64,000 nucleotides of DNA from Halobacillus shinanisalinarum (GCF_022919835.1 NZ_CP095074.1:3081501-3145500), one strand, 5' to 3'; counted from the stretch's first letter, positions 54,139-63,543 are shown. The notes: generated by a model from the sequence alone, not told the origin. Translations and numbers: made by a program.

Positions 54139-55476
54139 ATGAATATAAAAAAGCTTTTATTCGTTTTGGCAATGTTGTCCATCGTCATTGCTTTAGGGGC
54201 ATGTTCGGACACTGAAGATGCTAACACTTCAGAGGCAGATGACGGGGAAAAAGTTCTTAAGGTAGCAGCATTGGAATCGGCTTATGGAAAAGAGATGTGG
54301 CATCAAATAGCCGAAAGTTATGAAGCTTTAAACGATGGAGTTAAAGTTGAATTGACAATTGAAAAGAATTTAGAGCAAGTTATCCGGCCGAAAATGCAGG
54401 CGGGCGAATTTCCAGATGTACTCTTGCTTGCAACAAACCGACCAGAGGCAATGACAGAAACTATGATCAAAGCAAACGGGTTAGAAAAAATAAATGATGT
54501 TTTTGAAATGACTATCCCTGGAGAAGACCAGACAGTCAATGAAAAATTGCTCGAAGGCTTTACAGATACGTTGGCAACAAACCCATATGCAGATGGAGAT
54601 ACTTACTTGGCACCGATGTTCTATAGTCCGACAGGGTTGTTCAATAACGCTGGTCTCTTCAAAGGAAAAGGATGGGAAGTACCAACTACATGGGATGAAA
54701 TGTGGAAGCTTGGTGAAAAAGCCAAAGAAGAAGGTATTGCCCTTTTCACTTATCCAACGACCGGCTATTTCGATACATTTGTCGGCTCTTTGATGTATGC
54801 AGTAGGAGGTTCAGATTTCTTTAATGCTGCCATGCAATATGAAGACGGAATCTGGGAAACAAAAGAAGCGGAAAAAGTATTGAAGACAATTGAAAAACTG
54901 GCTGAATATACACATCCGAATACGGTAGCGAATGCGAATCCGAAAGATTTCACGAAAAACCAACAATTGATCTTGAATAACGAGGCGTTGTTCATGCCAA
55001 ACGGAACATGGGTCGTCGGTGAAATGAAAGAAGCACCGAGGGCGGACAACTTTGAGTGGGGCATCACAGCGATTCCGGCTTTCGAAGAGGGCGGAGACCG
55101 CTATGCATTTACGTTTTTTGAGCAAATGTGGATCCCGGCTAAAGCGGAGAATAAAGAGACGGCAAAAGATTTTATTGCTTACATGTATTCTGATGAGGCA
55201 GCACAAATATTCTTGGATTCTGGTGCCGTCCAGCCAATTAAAGGATTGACGGATAAGCTGGAAGGCCAAAAACAAACCTTCTATAGCATTTATGAAGATG
55301 AATCTGTCCTCCCGGCTATGGGAACATTCGCTTCTACAAAACCAGTGCCTGGAGCAAACATAAGCGATGTTCTATATGGTCAGATCGACAGTGTGATGAG
55401 TGGTGAACTGACTTATAAGGATTGGCAGGCAAGTATTGAGGAAGTTAGTGACAGGCTTAGATCAGCAATGAAATAA
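54139..55476 (+). CDS. Carbohydrate ABC transporter substrate-binding lipoprotein
   Basis: The 445-aa family-1 binding protein has a lipoprotein signal ending LGAC (Cys22). The typical ligand-domain segments MFYSPTGLFNNAGLFKG and the C-terminal MSGELTYKDWQASIEEV-like helix follow. By context it binds galacto-N-biose (and perhaps lacto-N-biose), like the GltA/GL-BP protein of bifidobacteria. The first gene of the import operon, ATG after AAAGGGGGAG. No ATPase gene is present, so a shared MsmX-type ATPase elsewhere is expected. Confidence 0.92.
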   Translation: MNIKKLLFVLAMLSIVIALGACSDTEDANTSEADDGEKVLKVAALESAYGKEMWHQIAESYEALNDGVKVELTIEKNLEQVIRPKMQAGEFPDVLLLATNRPEAMTETMIKANGLEKINDVFEMTIPGEDQTVNEKLLEGFTDTLATNPYADGDTYLAPMFYSPTGLFNNAGLFKGKGWEVPTTWDEMWKLGEKAKEEGIALFTYPTTGYFDTFVGSLMYAVGGSDFFNAAMQYEDGIWETKEAEKVLKTIEKLAEYTHPNTVANANPKDFTKNQQLILNNEALFMPNGTWVVGEMKEAPRADNFEWGITAIPAFEEGGDRYAFTFFEQMWIPAKAENKETAKDFIAYMYSDEAAQIFLDSGAVQPIKGLTDKLEGQKQTFYSIYEDESVLPAMGTFASTKPVPGANISDVLYGQIDSVMSGELTYKDWQASIEEVSDRLRSAMK

Positions 55477-55510
55477 GCTGTTCGTATAAAAAGAGTGTAA
55501 AAAAGAAAGG

Positions 55511-55537
55511 AGACGGAGAGAGCCTTTGGCTTCGTCT
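55511..55537 (+). terminator. Intercistronic hairpin after the binding-protein gene
   Basis: AGACG...GAGCC pairs imperfectly with GGCTTCGTCT in the 128-bp gap before the permease gene. It may raise binding-protein mRNA levels, as proposed for the similar hairpins after tctC and dctP. Confidence 0.4.
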
Positions 55538-55604
55538 TCAAACTTTTAAGTAAATCTCATTACGAATTTTTGACGCAGACTGCGGTAAATTGGGGTGAAT
55601 GTAT

Positions 55605-56495
55605 TTGAGTAAAACCAAGGCAAGAAACATATTCATCGGTGTATGTATCACACCTGCAATTCTTTTATTTGTGATTTTTATGGTCATTCCTACTATTGAT
55701 GTTTTCCGAATGTCCTTATACAGCTGGGGAGGCTTTTCCAACCAGAAACAGTTCGTTGGATTTGATAATTTTAAATTTTTATGGAATGACATGGACTTTA
55801 TCCAATCTTTCCAGAATTCTATTTTATTGATTGTGATTGTAGCCCTTGTCACGTTGGTTGTCGCTGTGTTTTTCGCAGCGATTTTGACAAAAGAAAGAAT
55901 AATAGGAGGAAACTTCTTTCGAGTTATCTTCTATATTCCGAATATTCTATCTATTGTTGTCATTGCAGGTATTTTCTCTGCTGTGTACGCGCCGTCAAAC
56001 GGTCTGCTGAACAGTGTTTTCGCTGTGTTAAACTTAGATTTTTGGCAGCAAAAGTGGCTGGGGAATCAACAGATCGTTATCTACAGCGTGGCAGGTGCTC
56101 TTGTTTGGCAAGCAATCGGTTATTACATGGTTATGTACATGTCGAGCATGGCCAGTATCCCGGCTAGTTATTATGAGGCTGCATCACTGGAAGGAGCCAG
56201 TCCGTTTCGACAGTTTTTTGATATTACACTTCCATTGATATGGAACAATATCCGTACCACATTAACATTCTATATAATCAGTACGGTTAATTTGAGCTTT
56301 TTGCTCGTCACGGCGATGACTGGAGGAGGACCGGACGGATCAACAGAAGTCTTTCTGTCCTATATGTATGAACAGGCTTACGGTAATTCCACGTATGGCT
56401 ATGGGATGGCGATCGGAGTAGTTGTGTTTTTATTTTCGTTCGCTCTCGCAGCGATTATCAGTCATATTACCAAACGTGATGTGTTGGAATATTAA
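55605..56495 (+). CDS. Sugar ABC transporter permease (MalF type)
   Basis: This 296-aa protein has six TM helices and the EAA loop (YYEAASLEGASPFRQFFDITLPL, here split for length as EAASLEGA and FFDITLPLI). ITPAILLFVIFMVIPTIDV is a typical first helix. The TTG at 55605 has GGGGTG seven bases upstream; the in-frame ATG at 55599 is only one base from that site and is less likely. It pairs with the next gene. Confidence 0.9.
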   Translation: MSKTKARNIFIGVCITPAILLFVIFMVIPTIDVFRMSLYSWGGFSNQKQFVGFDNFKFLWNDMDFIQSFQNSILLIVIVALVTLVVAVFFAAILTKERIIGGNFFRVIFYIPNILSIVVIAGIFSAVYAPSNGLLNSVFAVLNLDFWQQKWLGNQQIVIYSVAGALVWQAIGYYMVMYMSSMASIPASYYEAASLEGASPFRQFFDITLPLIWNNIRTTLTFYIISTVNLSFLLVTAMTGGGPDGSTEVFLSYMYEQAYGNSTYGYGMAIGVVVFLFSFALAAIISHITKRDVLEY

Positions 56496-56510
56496 GGAGG
56501 CTTCTACTAC

Positions 56511-57392
56511 ATGAAAAAATCAAAAGGTCTGAAGACGGAATCTTTTTATAAGATATTTATTTATGTAGCACTAATTGCCCTTGCTACTTCCATCATAATC
56601 CCGGTGGTCTGGATTTTGTTTGCATCGATCAAGGAAAATTCAGAGTTTTACGGGAATCCATGGGCGATCCCGGATGGATTTCATTATCAAAACTTCGTCG
56701 AAGCTTTCGTAGAGGCGAGAATGGGCGATTACTTGTTTAATTCTATTATCGTCACAGGGCTTGCCATAGTGTTTTTGTTAGTGATTGCACTGCCTGCTTC
56801 CTACGTTCTGTCTCGCTTCAGGTTCTTTGGCAGTAAATTTCTAAATTCATTTGTGAAGGCAGGACTGTTCATTAATGTGAGTTACATTGCAGTTCCTATT
56901 TTTTTGATGCTTCTCGACTGGGATTCACTTATGCAGACAATGTTTGATGGCGGCTCTTTTTTAAATAATCGGGTGATGCTTGCGCTCATCTATGCATCGA
57001 CCGCATTGCCGTTTACCATATTTCTTTTATCCAGCTATTTTGAAACCTTGCCGTCTGATTTTGAAGAAGCAGCAAGTATTGATGGGGCAGGTTACTTTAA
57101 GACAATGTTCTCAGTGATGCTCCCGATGGCTAAGCCGAGTATCATCATTGTTATTCTTTTCAACTTTTTGTTGTTCTGGAATGAATATATCCTGGCGCTA
57201 ACGTTGATGCCAGGAGAAAACAAGACATTACCGGTAGGATTATTGAATTTGATGGCAGCCGAACGAGCCGCCGCCAATTATGGACCGATGTATGCAGGCA
57301 TGGTTATCGTCATGCTTCCTACTTTAATTTTATATATCATTGTTCAAAAGCGTTTAACTCAGGGGATGACAGTTGGTGGACTGAAAGGATAG
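56511..57392 (+). CDS. Sugar ABC transporter permease (MalG type)
   Basis: The 293-aa protein has six TM helices and the EAA loop (FEEAASIDGAGYFKTMFSV). The C-terminus ends in QKRLTQGMTVGGLKG, the usual MalG-like ending. ATG after TAAGGAGG, 15 bp after the first permease. With the binding protein and an unlinked ATPase it forms the disaccharide importer. Confidence 0.92.
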   Translation: MKKSKGLKTESFYKIFIYVALIALATSIIIPVVWILFASIKENSEFYGNPWAIPDGFHYQNFVEAFVEARMGDYLFNSIIVTGLAIVFLLVIALPASYVLSRFRFFGSKFLNSFVKAGLFINVSYIAVPIFLMLLDWDSLMQTMFDGGSFLNNRVMLALIYASTALPFTIFLLSSYFETLPSDFEEAASIDGAGYFKTMFSVMLPMAKPSIIIVILFNFLLFWNEYILALTLMPGENKTLPVGLLNLMAAERAAANYGPMYAGMVIVMLPTLILYIIVQKRLTQGMTVGGLKG

Positions 57393-57401
57393 GTGTTAAA
57401 G

Positions 57402-59573
57402 ATGCAACAAAACAAGGGAAGAGTGACGCTGCCAAGTCAGCAGAACTTTTTAGAAGAAACGAAAGAATTAATGGAGCGTTGGGGAGCCGATGCGCTAAGG
57501 GACAGCGACGGTACGAAACTCGATGAAGAAATTAAGCAGCTCAATGCCAAGGTTTATACGACTTATTTCGTAGCCCGCAGCCACAATGAATTTGCCGAGA
57601 AGCATCTAGAGGAAATGCAACAGCTTTACTTGATGTCAAAATTTAATACAGCTACAGGCAATGAATTAACCATTGCTTTTCTGGATGGCTATTTTGAAGA
57701 ACAAGTAGAAGCTGATTACATCCACGATGTGAAAAAGTGGTGGGAAGTCATCGACCGTACAACTGGAGAGGTCGTTGATCCTGTAAAGTGGCAAGTCGAC
57801 AAGGTGCAGAATGTTCTCATTATCACAGATGCAATACCATGGCACGAGTACACCGTTTCCTTTTTAGCGTATATGAAATGGGATCCGACTCAAATGTACA
57901 ACCATATTACAAATGACTGGGGAGACAAGCCACACGAAATTCCGTTCGATGTGAGGCAGCCTCATTCAAACCAATTTGTTAAGAATTACTTACAAAAATG
58001 GTTAAAAGGAAATCCTGATACGGATGTTGTTCGTTTCACGACCTTCTTCTACCATTTTACATTGATTTTCAACAACTTGGGAGAAGAGAAATTCGTGGAT
58101 TGGTTTGGGTACGGTGCAAGTGTATCAGTTGCTGCACTTGAGGCATTCGCTGAAGAAAAGGGATACCGTCTCCGTCCAGAAGATATTGTCGACCAGGGCT
58201 ATTACAATTCAACATTTCGAACGCCTACTAAAGCTTATTTAGATTATATGGACTTTATTCAAAAATTCACCGTGTCAGAAATCAAGTCATTGGTCGAAGA
58301 GGTCCATGGTCACGATAAGGAAGCGATGATGTTCCTCGGAGACAATTGGATCGGTGCAGAGCCTTACGGGAAATATTTTAAGGATACGGGGATCGATGCC
58401 GTTGTCGGAAGTGTCGGGGATGGAACGACGTTACGGATGATTGCAGACATTCCGCATGTGAAATATACCGAGGGCAGATTCCTACCATATTTTTTCCCCG
58501 ATACTTTCTATGATGGGAATGATCCTGTCTTAGAGGCGAAAGAGAATTGGTTGACTGCCAGACGTGCACTGATGCGTAAGCCGCTGGATCGAATAGGTTA
58601 TGGAGGATACTTGAGTCTTGCTTACAAATTCCCTTCATTTGTTGATTATGTGGGTAAAATCACCAATGAATTCCGTAGCATTTACGAATTGATCCATGAG
58701 GTTAAGCCTTATTCTGGCTTAAAGGTCGCTGTTTTGAATGCATGGGGCCGGTTGAGAACATGGCAGACGCATATGGTTGCTCACGGGAAATATTATAAAC
58801 AGACGTATTCTTATCAAGGTGTGCTTGAAGCATTGAGCGGTTCAGCTACAGACGTTACCTTTTTAAGCTTCGATGATGTCATAAAGAGTGGGATTCCAGA
58901 TGATGTCGATGTTCTTATCAATGCAGGTGATGCTAGCACGGCTTTTTCTGGAGGAGAATGCTGGCTGGACGAAACATTGACATCGACCATCCGCGAGTGG
59001 GTGTATAACGGTGGGGGCTTCATTGGAATAGGTGAACCGACAGCGTTTCATCATCAGGGTCGCTTCTTCCAACTGGCTGATGTTCTTGGTGTTGATAAAG
59101 AACTAGGCTTCAGTCTGTCAACTAATAAACACTTTACTGAAACGGTTGATGCGCATTTCATCAGTGAGAATATAACTTCGTACGATTTTGGTGAAAGTAC
59201 GGACAATGTTTATGCATTGAGAGAAGATGCTGAAGTCATCGAATATTCAAACGGATCGATCCATTTATCGAGTTCTTCTTACGGGAAAGGGCGCGGCGTC
59301 TACATGGCGGGTCTTCCATACAGTCATGAGAACACTGACCTTCTGATGAGGTCCCTTTACTATGCCGCGAATAAAGAAAAACAATTTAACGTGTGGCATG
59401 CTTCCAATCCATACTGTGAGGTTCATGCATACCCGGACATCAAGAAATATACAGTTGTCAACAACTCTGCAGAAAAGCAGGTGACCCATGTTTATCTCGG
59501 GACCGGTATCAGCTATGAGGTAGCGTTAGAGCCTTGTGAAATGAAATGGGAGGATTACGCAAATGAAGGATAA
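57402..59573 (+). CDS. lnpA: 1,3-beta-galactosyl-N-acetylhexosamine phosphorylase (GH112)
   Basis: This 723-aa enzyme phosphorolyses galacto-N-biose or lacto-N-biose to alpha-Gal-1-P and GalNAc or GlcNAc. It starts with the family NKGRVTLPSQQNF and contains EIPFDVRQPHSNQFVKNYL, VRFTTFFYHFTLIF, then FLGDNWIGAEPYGKYF with the putative acid/base Asp of the barrel, and GGGFIGIGEPTAFHHQG in the Rossmann-like domain. Length fits bacterial GLNBPs. The ATG at 57402 is chosen (AGGTG upstream); a GTG at 57393 is possible. It saves ATP relative to hydrolysis by making Gal-1-P directly. Confidence 0.93.
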   Translation: MQQNKGRVTLPSQQNFLEETKELMERWGADALRDSDGTKLDEEIKQLNAKVYTTYFVARSHNEFAEKHLEEMQQLYLMSKFNTATGNELTIAFLDGYFEEQVEADYIHDVKKWWEVIDRTTGEVVDPVKWQVDKVQNVLIITDAIPWHEYTVSFLAYMKWDPTQMYNHITNDWGDKPHEIPFDVRQPHSNQFVKNYLQKWLKGNPDTDVVRFTTFFYHFTLIFNNLGEEKFVDWFGYGASVSVAALEAFAEEKGYRLRPEDIVDQGYYNSTFRTPTKAYLDYMDFIQKFTVSEIKSLVEEVHGHDKEAMMFLGDNWIGAEPYGKYFKDTGIDAVVGSVGDGTTLRMIADIPHVKYTEGRFLPYFFPDTFYDGNDPVLEAKENWLTARRALMRKPLDRIGYGGYLSLAYKFPSFVDYVGKITNEFRSIYELIHEVKPYSGLKVAVLNAWGRLRTWQTHMVAHGKYYKQTYSYQGVLEALSGSATDVTFLSFDDVIKSGIPDDVDVLINAGDASTAFSGGECWLDETLTSTIREWVYNGGGFIGIGEPTAFHHQGRFFQLADVLGVDKELGFSLSTNKHFTETVDAHFISENITSYDFGESTDNVYALREDAEVIEYSNGSIHLSSSSYGKGRGVYMAGLPYSHENTDLLMRSLYYAANKEKQFNVWHASNPYCEVHAYPDIKKYTVVNNSAEKQVTHVYLGTGISYEVALEPCEMKWEDYANEG

Positions 59574-59730
59574 ACTCATTCCAATCTTAAAGGTGGTCTT
59601 CTTTATCTTCTGTTTATTGTTGATTATCAATGGACAAAGGACGGTAGGAAGATGGGAGCTTCTTACCCAATTGATCGGACTGAGCGGCCTATTATTCCTG
59701 CTTTGGAATTATAATAGAAAGTTTACGTGA
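59563..59730 (+). CDS. Small two-helix membrane protein of the GNB operon
   Basis: A 55-aa protein (MKDKLIPILK start, NYNRKFT end) with two hydrophobic segments joined by a NGQRTVGRWELL loop. It overlaps the phosphorylase stop by 11 bp, and GGGAGG lies upstream, so it is translated with it. From memory, small proteins of this type (DUF6903-like) occur beside GH112 or sugar ABC genes in other Firmicutes. A transporter accessory role is a guess. Confidence 0.65.
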   Translation: MKDKLIPILKVVFFIFCLLLIINGQRTVGRWELLTQLIGLSGLLFLLWNYNRKFT

Positions 59731-59783
59731 TAACTAAAAGCAGAACCTATAAGGGAGAAGGATTTAGAAAGAGGTGCTGAACA

Positions 59784-60694
59784 ATGAAATATGCGATAGG
59801 AATTGATATCGGAGGGACAAAAGTAGAAGCTGGTATTGTAAGTGAGGAAGGTTTCTTGATACAAAAGGAAAAAGTGAAAAGCGATCCATCTGATGAAGAA
59901 AAGATGTTCAGTCAAGTCATCAGATGCATTGAACAATTGATGAATCACTGTAGTATTCCGCAAACGGAAATCTCAGGGGTCGGTGTCGGTATCCCGGGAA
60001 AGGTTGATCGTGAAGAGGGGACCGCTATTTTTCAGAATAACCTGCCGTGGAAGGATTTCCCGTTGGTTGACCGATTGCGACAGGTTCTTAGCTTCGAACA
60101 TATTACGATTGATAACGATGTTTATATGGCCGCATTTGCCGAATGGAGGGAAGCTGGTGCACGAGATGAGGAACTTTTTGTCTATATGACGATAAGTACG
60201 GGGATCTCTTGTTCCATAATCAAAGGCGGCGAGTTCATCAGAGGTGCAGGATTTGCGGGAGAAGTCGGTCTTATACCTGTGCTAGGTACAGATCAACGGC
60301 AAATGGTGAGACTGGAGCAGACAGCATCGGGACCAGCCTTGCAAACTCAGGCATGTCAAATATATGCAGACGAACATCTGATGACGAAGGATTTGTTTAA
60401 GAAATACAATCGTGGAGAAACAAAGGCTGAGCACCTGGTGCATGGCATGATCTCATCTACTGCCCAAGCACTGTATATGATCAACAGTCTTCTTGATCCT
60501 CACAAAATTGTACTGGGGGGAGTGTTGCCGTCTATAACCCTATTCTGTTGAAATTGCTGAAAGAGGAACTCAGGAAACTTTTGATTCCTGAACAAACTCA
60601 CATTCTTAATGAAATTGAAATTAGTCACCTTGACAACAGCCAAGGCGTAGTAGGAGCGGGTATGCGCGCCTTTTATATGGAGAAGAAAGGGTGA
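59784..60694 (+). pseudogene. ROK family sugar kinase, frameshifted
   Basis: The N-terminal phosphate motif DIGGTKVEAGIV (residues 6-17), the NLPWKDFPL and DNDVYMAAFAEWREAG region, and the G-x-A-GE motif (GAGFAGEVG) mark a ROK kinase. The usual CxCG zinc motif seems missing; a few members lack it. The G6 run at 60515-60520 breaks the frame; with seven G the sequence reads VLGGSVAVYNPILLKLLKEE and ends after GVVGAGMRAFYMEKKG, giving 303 aa. By context it may phosphorylate GalNAc or GlcNAc released by the phosphorylase, replacing the NahK of bifidobacteria. Confidence 0.83.
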
Positions 60695-60698
60695 AGAT

Positions 60699-62176
60699 AT
60701 GATTTACCGCTATATTTGCGGTTTGATCGATCGAGCGGTAGCAGCTAACCTCATAGAACCCGCAGACCGGGTGTATGTCCGCAATCAGTTAATGGCTTAT
60801 ATTCAACTGGATACTTTTCCAGAGGGTGTTCACTACAATGGAAAAGAAACGATTCCAGAATTACTTGACAAAATGACAGCTTATGCCGTTAACGAGGGAA
60901 TCATTGAAGATGTTCAAAGTGAAAAGGAAATTTTCTCAAGTGACATCATGAATGTATTCGTTGCAAGACCATCGATGATCCAAGCTGTTTTTAATCAAAA
61001 ATATAAACAATCTCCAAAACAGGCGACCGATTTTTTTTATCAATTGAGTCAAAACAGCAACTATATTCGGACAAAGGAAATTGAAAAAAACATCAATTAT
61101 GAAGCGGATACCACTTATGGAAGTATGGACATCACAATCAACTTGTCGAAACCTGAAAAGGATCCTATAGATATTGAACGTGAGCGCCAGACAAAGTCTG
61201 TGGAAAAATATCCATCATGCTTGTTATGCATGGAAAACGGAGGCTATAAAGGAAGACCCGGGCATCCAGCTAGAGCAAACCACCGTATCATTCCAATTCC
61301 ATTGCTGGATGAAAATTGGTATTTTCAATATTCTCCCTACGTCTATTACCAGGAGCACAGCATTCTACTTGCCGAAATGCACAGACCGATGAAGATCGAC
61401 CGTTACACTTTTGCTAGACTTTTCCGGTTCACTGAAAAATACCCACACTATTTTATCGGATCGAACGCAGATTTGCCAGTTGTCGGGGGTCAATTCTTAG
61501 TCACGACCATTATCAAGCAGGCCGTTATGAGTTTGCGATGACGAGGGCAAAAGACGATTTTACGTTTATACTCGAACGGTATCCACTGGTGGAAGCTTCT
61601 GTTCTGAAATGGCCATTGTCAGTCATTCGTCTAAAATCTGGTACACAGCAATCTCTGGTTAATGCAGCCGAATATATACTTGATACATGGCAGTCATATT
61701 CAGACGGAGAGATCGTTGCTGAATCTGATGGGGAAAGGCACAATACGATCACACCTATTGCAAGGCAACGCAACGGACAGTTTGAACTTGATATCGTATT
61801 TAGAAATAATCGTACGTCTGAAGAGCATCCACACGGAATTTTTCATCCTCATGAAGATGTGCATCATATTAAAAAGGAAAATATAGGGCTCATAGAAGTG
61901 ATGGGACTCGCTGTTTTACCACCGAGGTTAAAAAATGAATTAGAAGACATGAAGAAATTTTTACTTGGCGAATCTAGCAATGTAAAACCCTATCATCGAG
62001 ACTGGGCAAACCAGTTATGGCACAAATATGGAAAGCCTCCAAATCCTGAACAAGCGAATGATGTGATAAAAAAAGAACTTGGGGGAAAATTTGTGAAAGT
62101 ACTCGAAGATGCAGGTGTATTCAAGGAACGTGCAGCATTTAAACGATTTATAGAGGCCCTGAATAAGAATTTATAA
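60699..62176 (+). pseudogene. galT: UTP/UDP-glucose-hexose-1-phosphate uridylyltransferase (class II GalT), frameshifted
   Basis: This is the long Firmicutes-type GalT (492 aa after repair) rather than the short E. coli type. N-terminal features include MIYRYICGLIDRAV, and the middle part has CLLCMENGGYKGRPGHPARANHR and the APYVYYQEHSILL-like segment. The frame breaks at the G5 run 61485-61489. One more G yields VVGGSILSHDHYQAGRYEF, which restores the catalytic His-rich motif in class II form. The downstream half starts MTRAKDDFTF. It would convert Gal-1-P from the phosphorylase to UDP-Gal. Confidence 0.87.
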
Positions 62177-62237
62177 AAATGTCATTGGTTAAATGCCAAC
62201 ATGACTACTAATAACAGATAAAGTCAATCGACATCAG

Positions 62238-62354
62238 ATGTTTAATCTAACAATTGAAGAGTTGAAAACGATAAAGGCAGTACATACTGTCAAAGAAATT
62301 TACCGACAACTAAGGGGGTGGCAGAAGTTAACTGAGAATATCTTTAAAAGGTAG
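62238..62354 (+). pseudogene. agaS: N-terminal relic of AgaS-type sugar isomerase
   Basis: A 38-codon frame reads MFNLTIEELKTIKAVHTVKE and IYRQLRGWQKLTENIFKR then stops. Start, the H-T-x-x-E-I core and the Q-x-x-x-W segment match the N-terminus of AgaS (SIS-family galactosamine-6-P deaminase/isomerase). Nothing recognisable of the SIS core follows. It is a clear decay product that fits the GalNAc branch of the neighbouring pathway. Confidence 0.6.
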
Positions 62355-62499
62355 AGGTATTTCTTGCTACTGTTGCTGTATCCGGATCGATGATCATTTG
62401 AATATACGAATCCAATGGATGATGTAATCTACTCAGTATTTAGTTTTGGATTAAGTGTGAGTCCTTATAACTTAGGAGCTAAAATCATCATATTAGATA

Positions 62500-62533
62500 A
62501 AAATCCGTATTCTCAATAAAAGGATACGGATTT
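62500..62533. terminator. Bidirectional terminator-like hairpin
   Basis: AAATCCGTAT and ATACGGATTT pair perfectly around a 13-nt loop. The minus strand then has TTTTATC, so it works best in that direction. Confidence 0.5.
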
Positions 62534-62764
62534 CTCTGTAATAGGTGATTGCTTATCGTTGTAAATAAGCGGTTTTCCTGACTCTACCCCAGGAAGGGCA
62601 TCCTATTAAACATTTTCGCTTAATTGGATCGATGCGCTTTTATAAAGGAGTAATAAATTTTTGCATTAGTTTTTTGAAAATTCAGTTGTACCATCAACCA
62701 TACAATGATATGATAGGGTCGAATAAAACCTTACTGTGTTTATTCAAGAGAATAAGAGGGCGCT

Positions 62765-63160
62765 ATGCCGTTAGTACAATAAAAGCAATGTTGGAAGGAT
62801 GTCTATAAAAATAATTATGCATCAATTCATTCGCAGTACATTCTATAGGCAGTGTTCGCGGAGCAGAATCTCTTGATGCACCGGTGATTATCCAGGGATC
62901 TGTTTCTATTTGAGAACCAATTAATAATTTCACTCATACATAACGGGGGCAGAGCAAGCGAAAGTACCTGTTGTGATTCATCTTGAACATGCATATAGTC
63001 TTGAGATTGTTATCCAGTGTTTGCAGGCAGGTTATACATCAGAAGTTAGACAGATTCAACTTCCATTTTAAGGAGATATACAATAGTTCAAAAAGTCTTG
63101 GAATTTGCTCGCTATTCGAATGGAACAGTCGAAGCTCCCAATACTTTCGGTGATGGATAA
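62765..63160 (+). pseudogene. Relic of a class II (tagatose/fructose-bisphosphate) aldolase
   Basis: Scattered pieces in changing frames spell a GatY/AgaY/Fba-type aldolase: MPLV plus TIKAMLEGCL and NNYAS at the start; GAESLDAPVIIQGSVSI; then AKVPVVIHLEHAYSLEIVIQ, CLQAGYTSE and QLPF (normally HLDH and the SVMIDxS segment); then IVQKVLEFARYSNGTVEA. At least three frame changes and several stops show true decay. An aldolase cleaving tagatose-1,6-bisphosphate is the expected last step of GalNAc catabolism. Confidence 0.6.
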
Positions 63161-63376
63161 CAATAATCCAAAAAAATCTGTCTACCTCGACTAGTATGAA
63201 CTTAGAACGTGATAGGTGAAATTTGAATTTTTTTCAACAAACACAACCCAACAACCCGATGACGGTATTTAAATTATTTTTCTCTGGGGAGGTGGTAAAC
63301 AACTCATTCATACTTAGACAAAATGTAGAAGGTTTATTGTGTCTGTAATTAGTATCAAAAAAAGGAGGTTGAAGCT
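63161..63376. other. Intergenic, no gene seen
   Basis: AT-rich stretch with no recognisable gene. It leads into AAAGGAGGTTG ahead of the small broken frame at 63377. Confidence 0.35.
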
Positions 63377-63543
63377 TTGAAGTCTTATTTAAAAGTTTTC
63401 CCTGTGGTTTGGGACTCGTTGCTATTGTGGGGTTTCTACTTCCGGATGGTTTGTTCTCCTCTCCTATGGATGCAGAAACCGATCAGAATACCAAAACAGT
63501 CGGAGCTGTGACAGGTTTTTCTGCTGAGATTTCCAACAACTAA
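63377..63543 (+). pseudogene. Short broken frame with one membrane helix, unrecognised
   Basis: TTG 63377 follows AAAGGAGG. The frame reads LKSYLK, and after a shift a hydrophobic stretch (CGLGLVAIVGFLLPDGLF) and a polar tail ending AEISNN. It may be the head of a transporter or permease gene whose remainder is lost. I cannot name the family. Confidence 0.35.
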
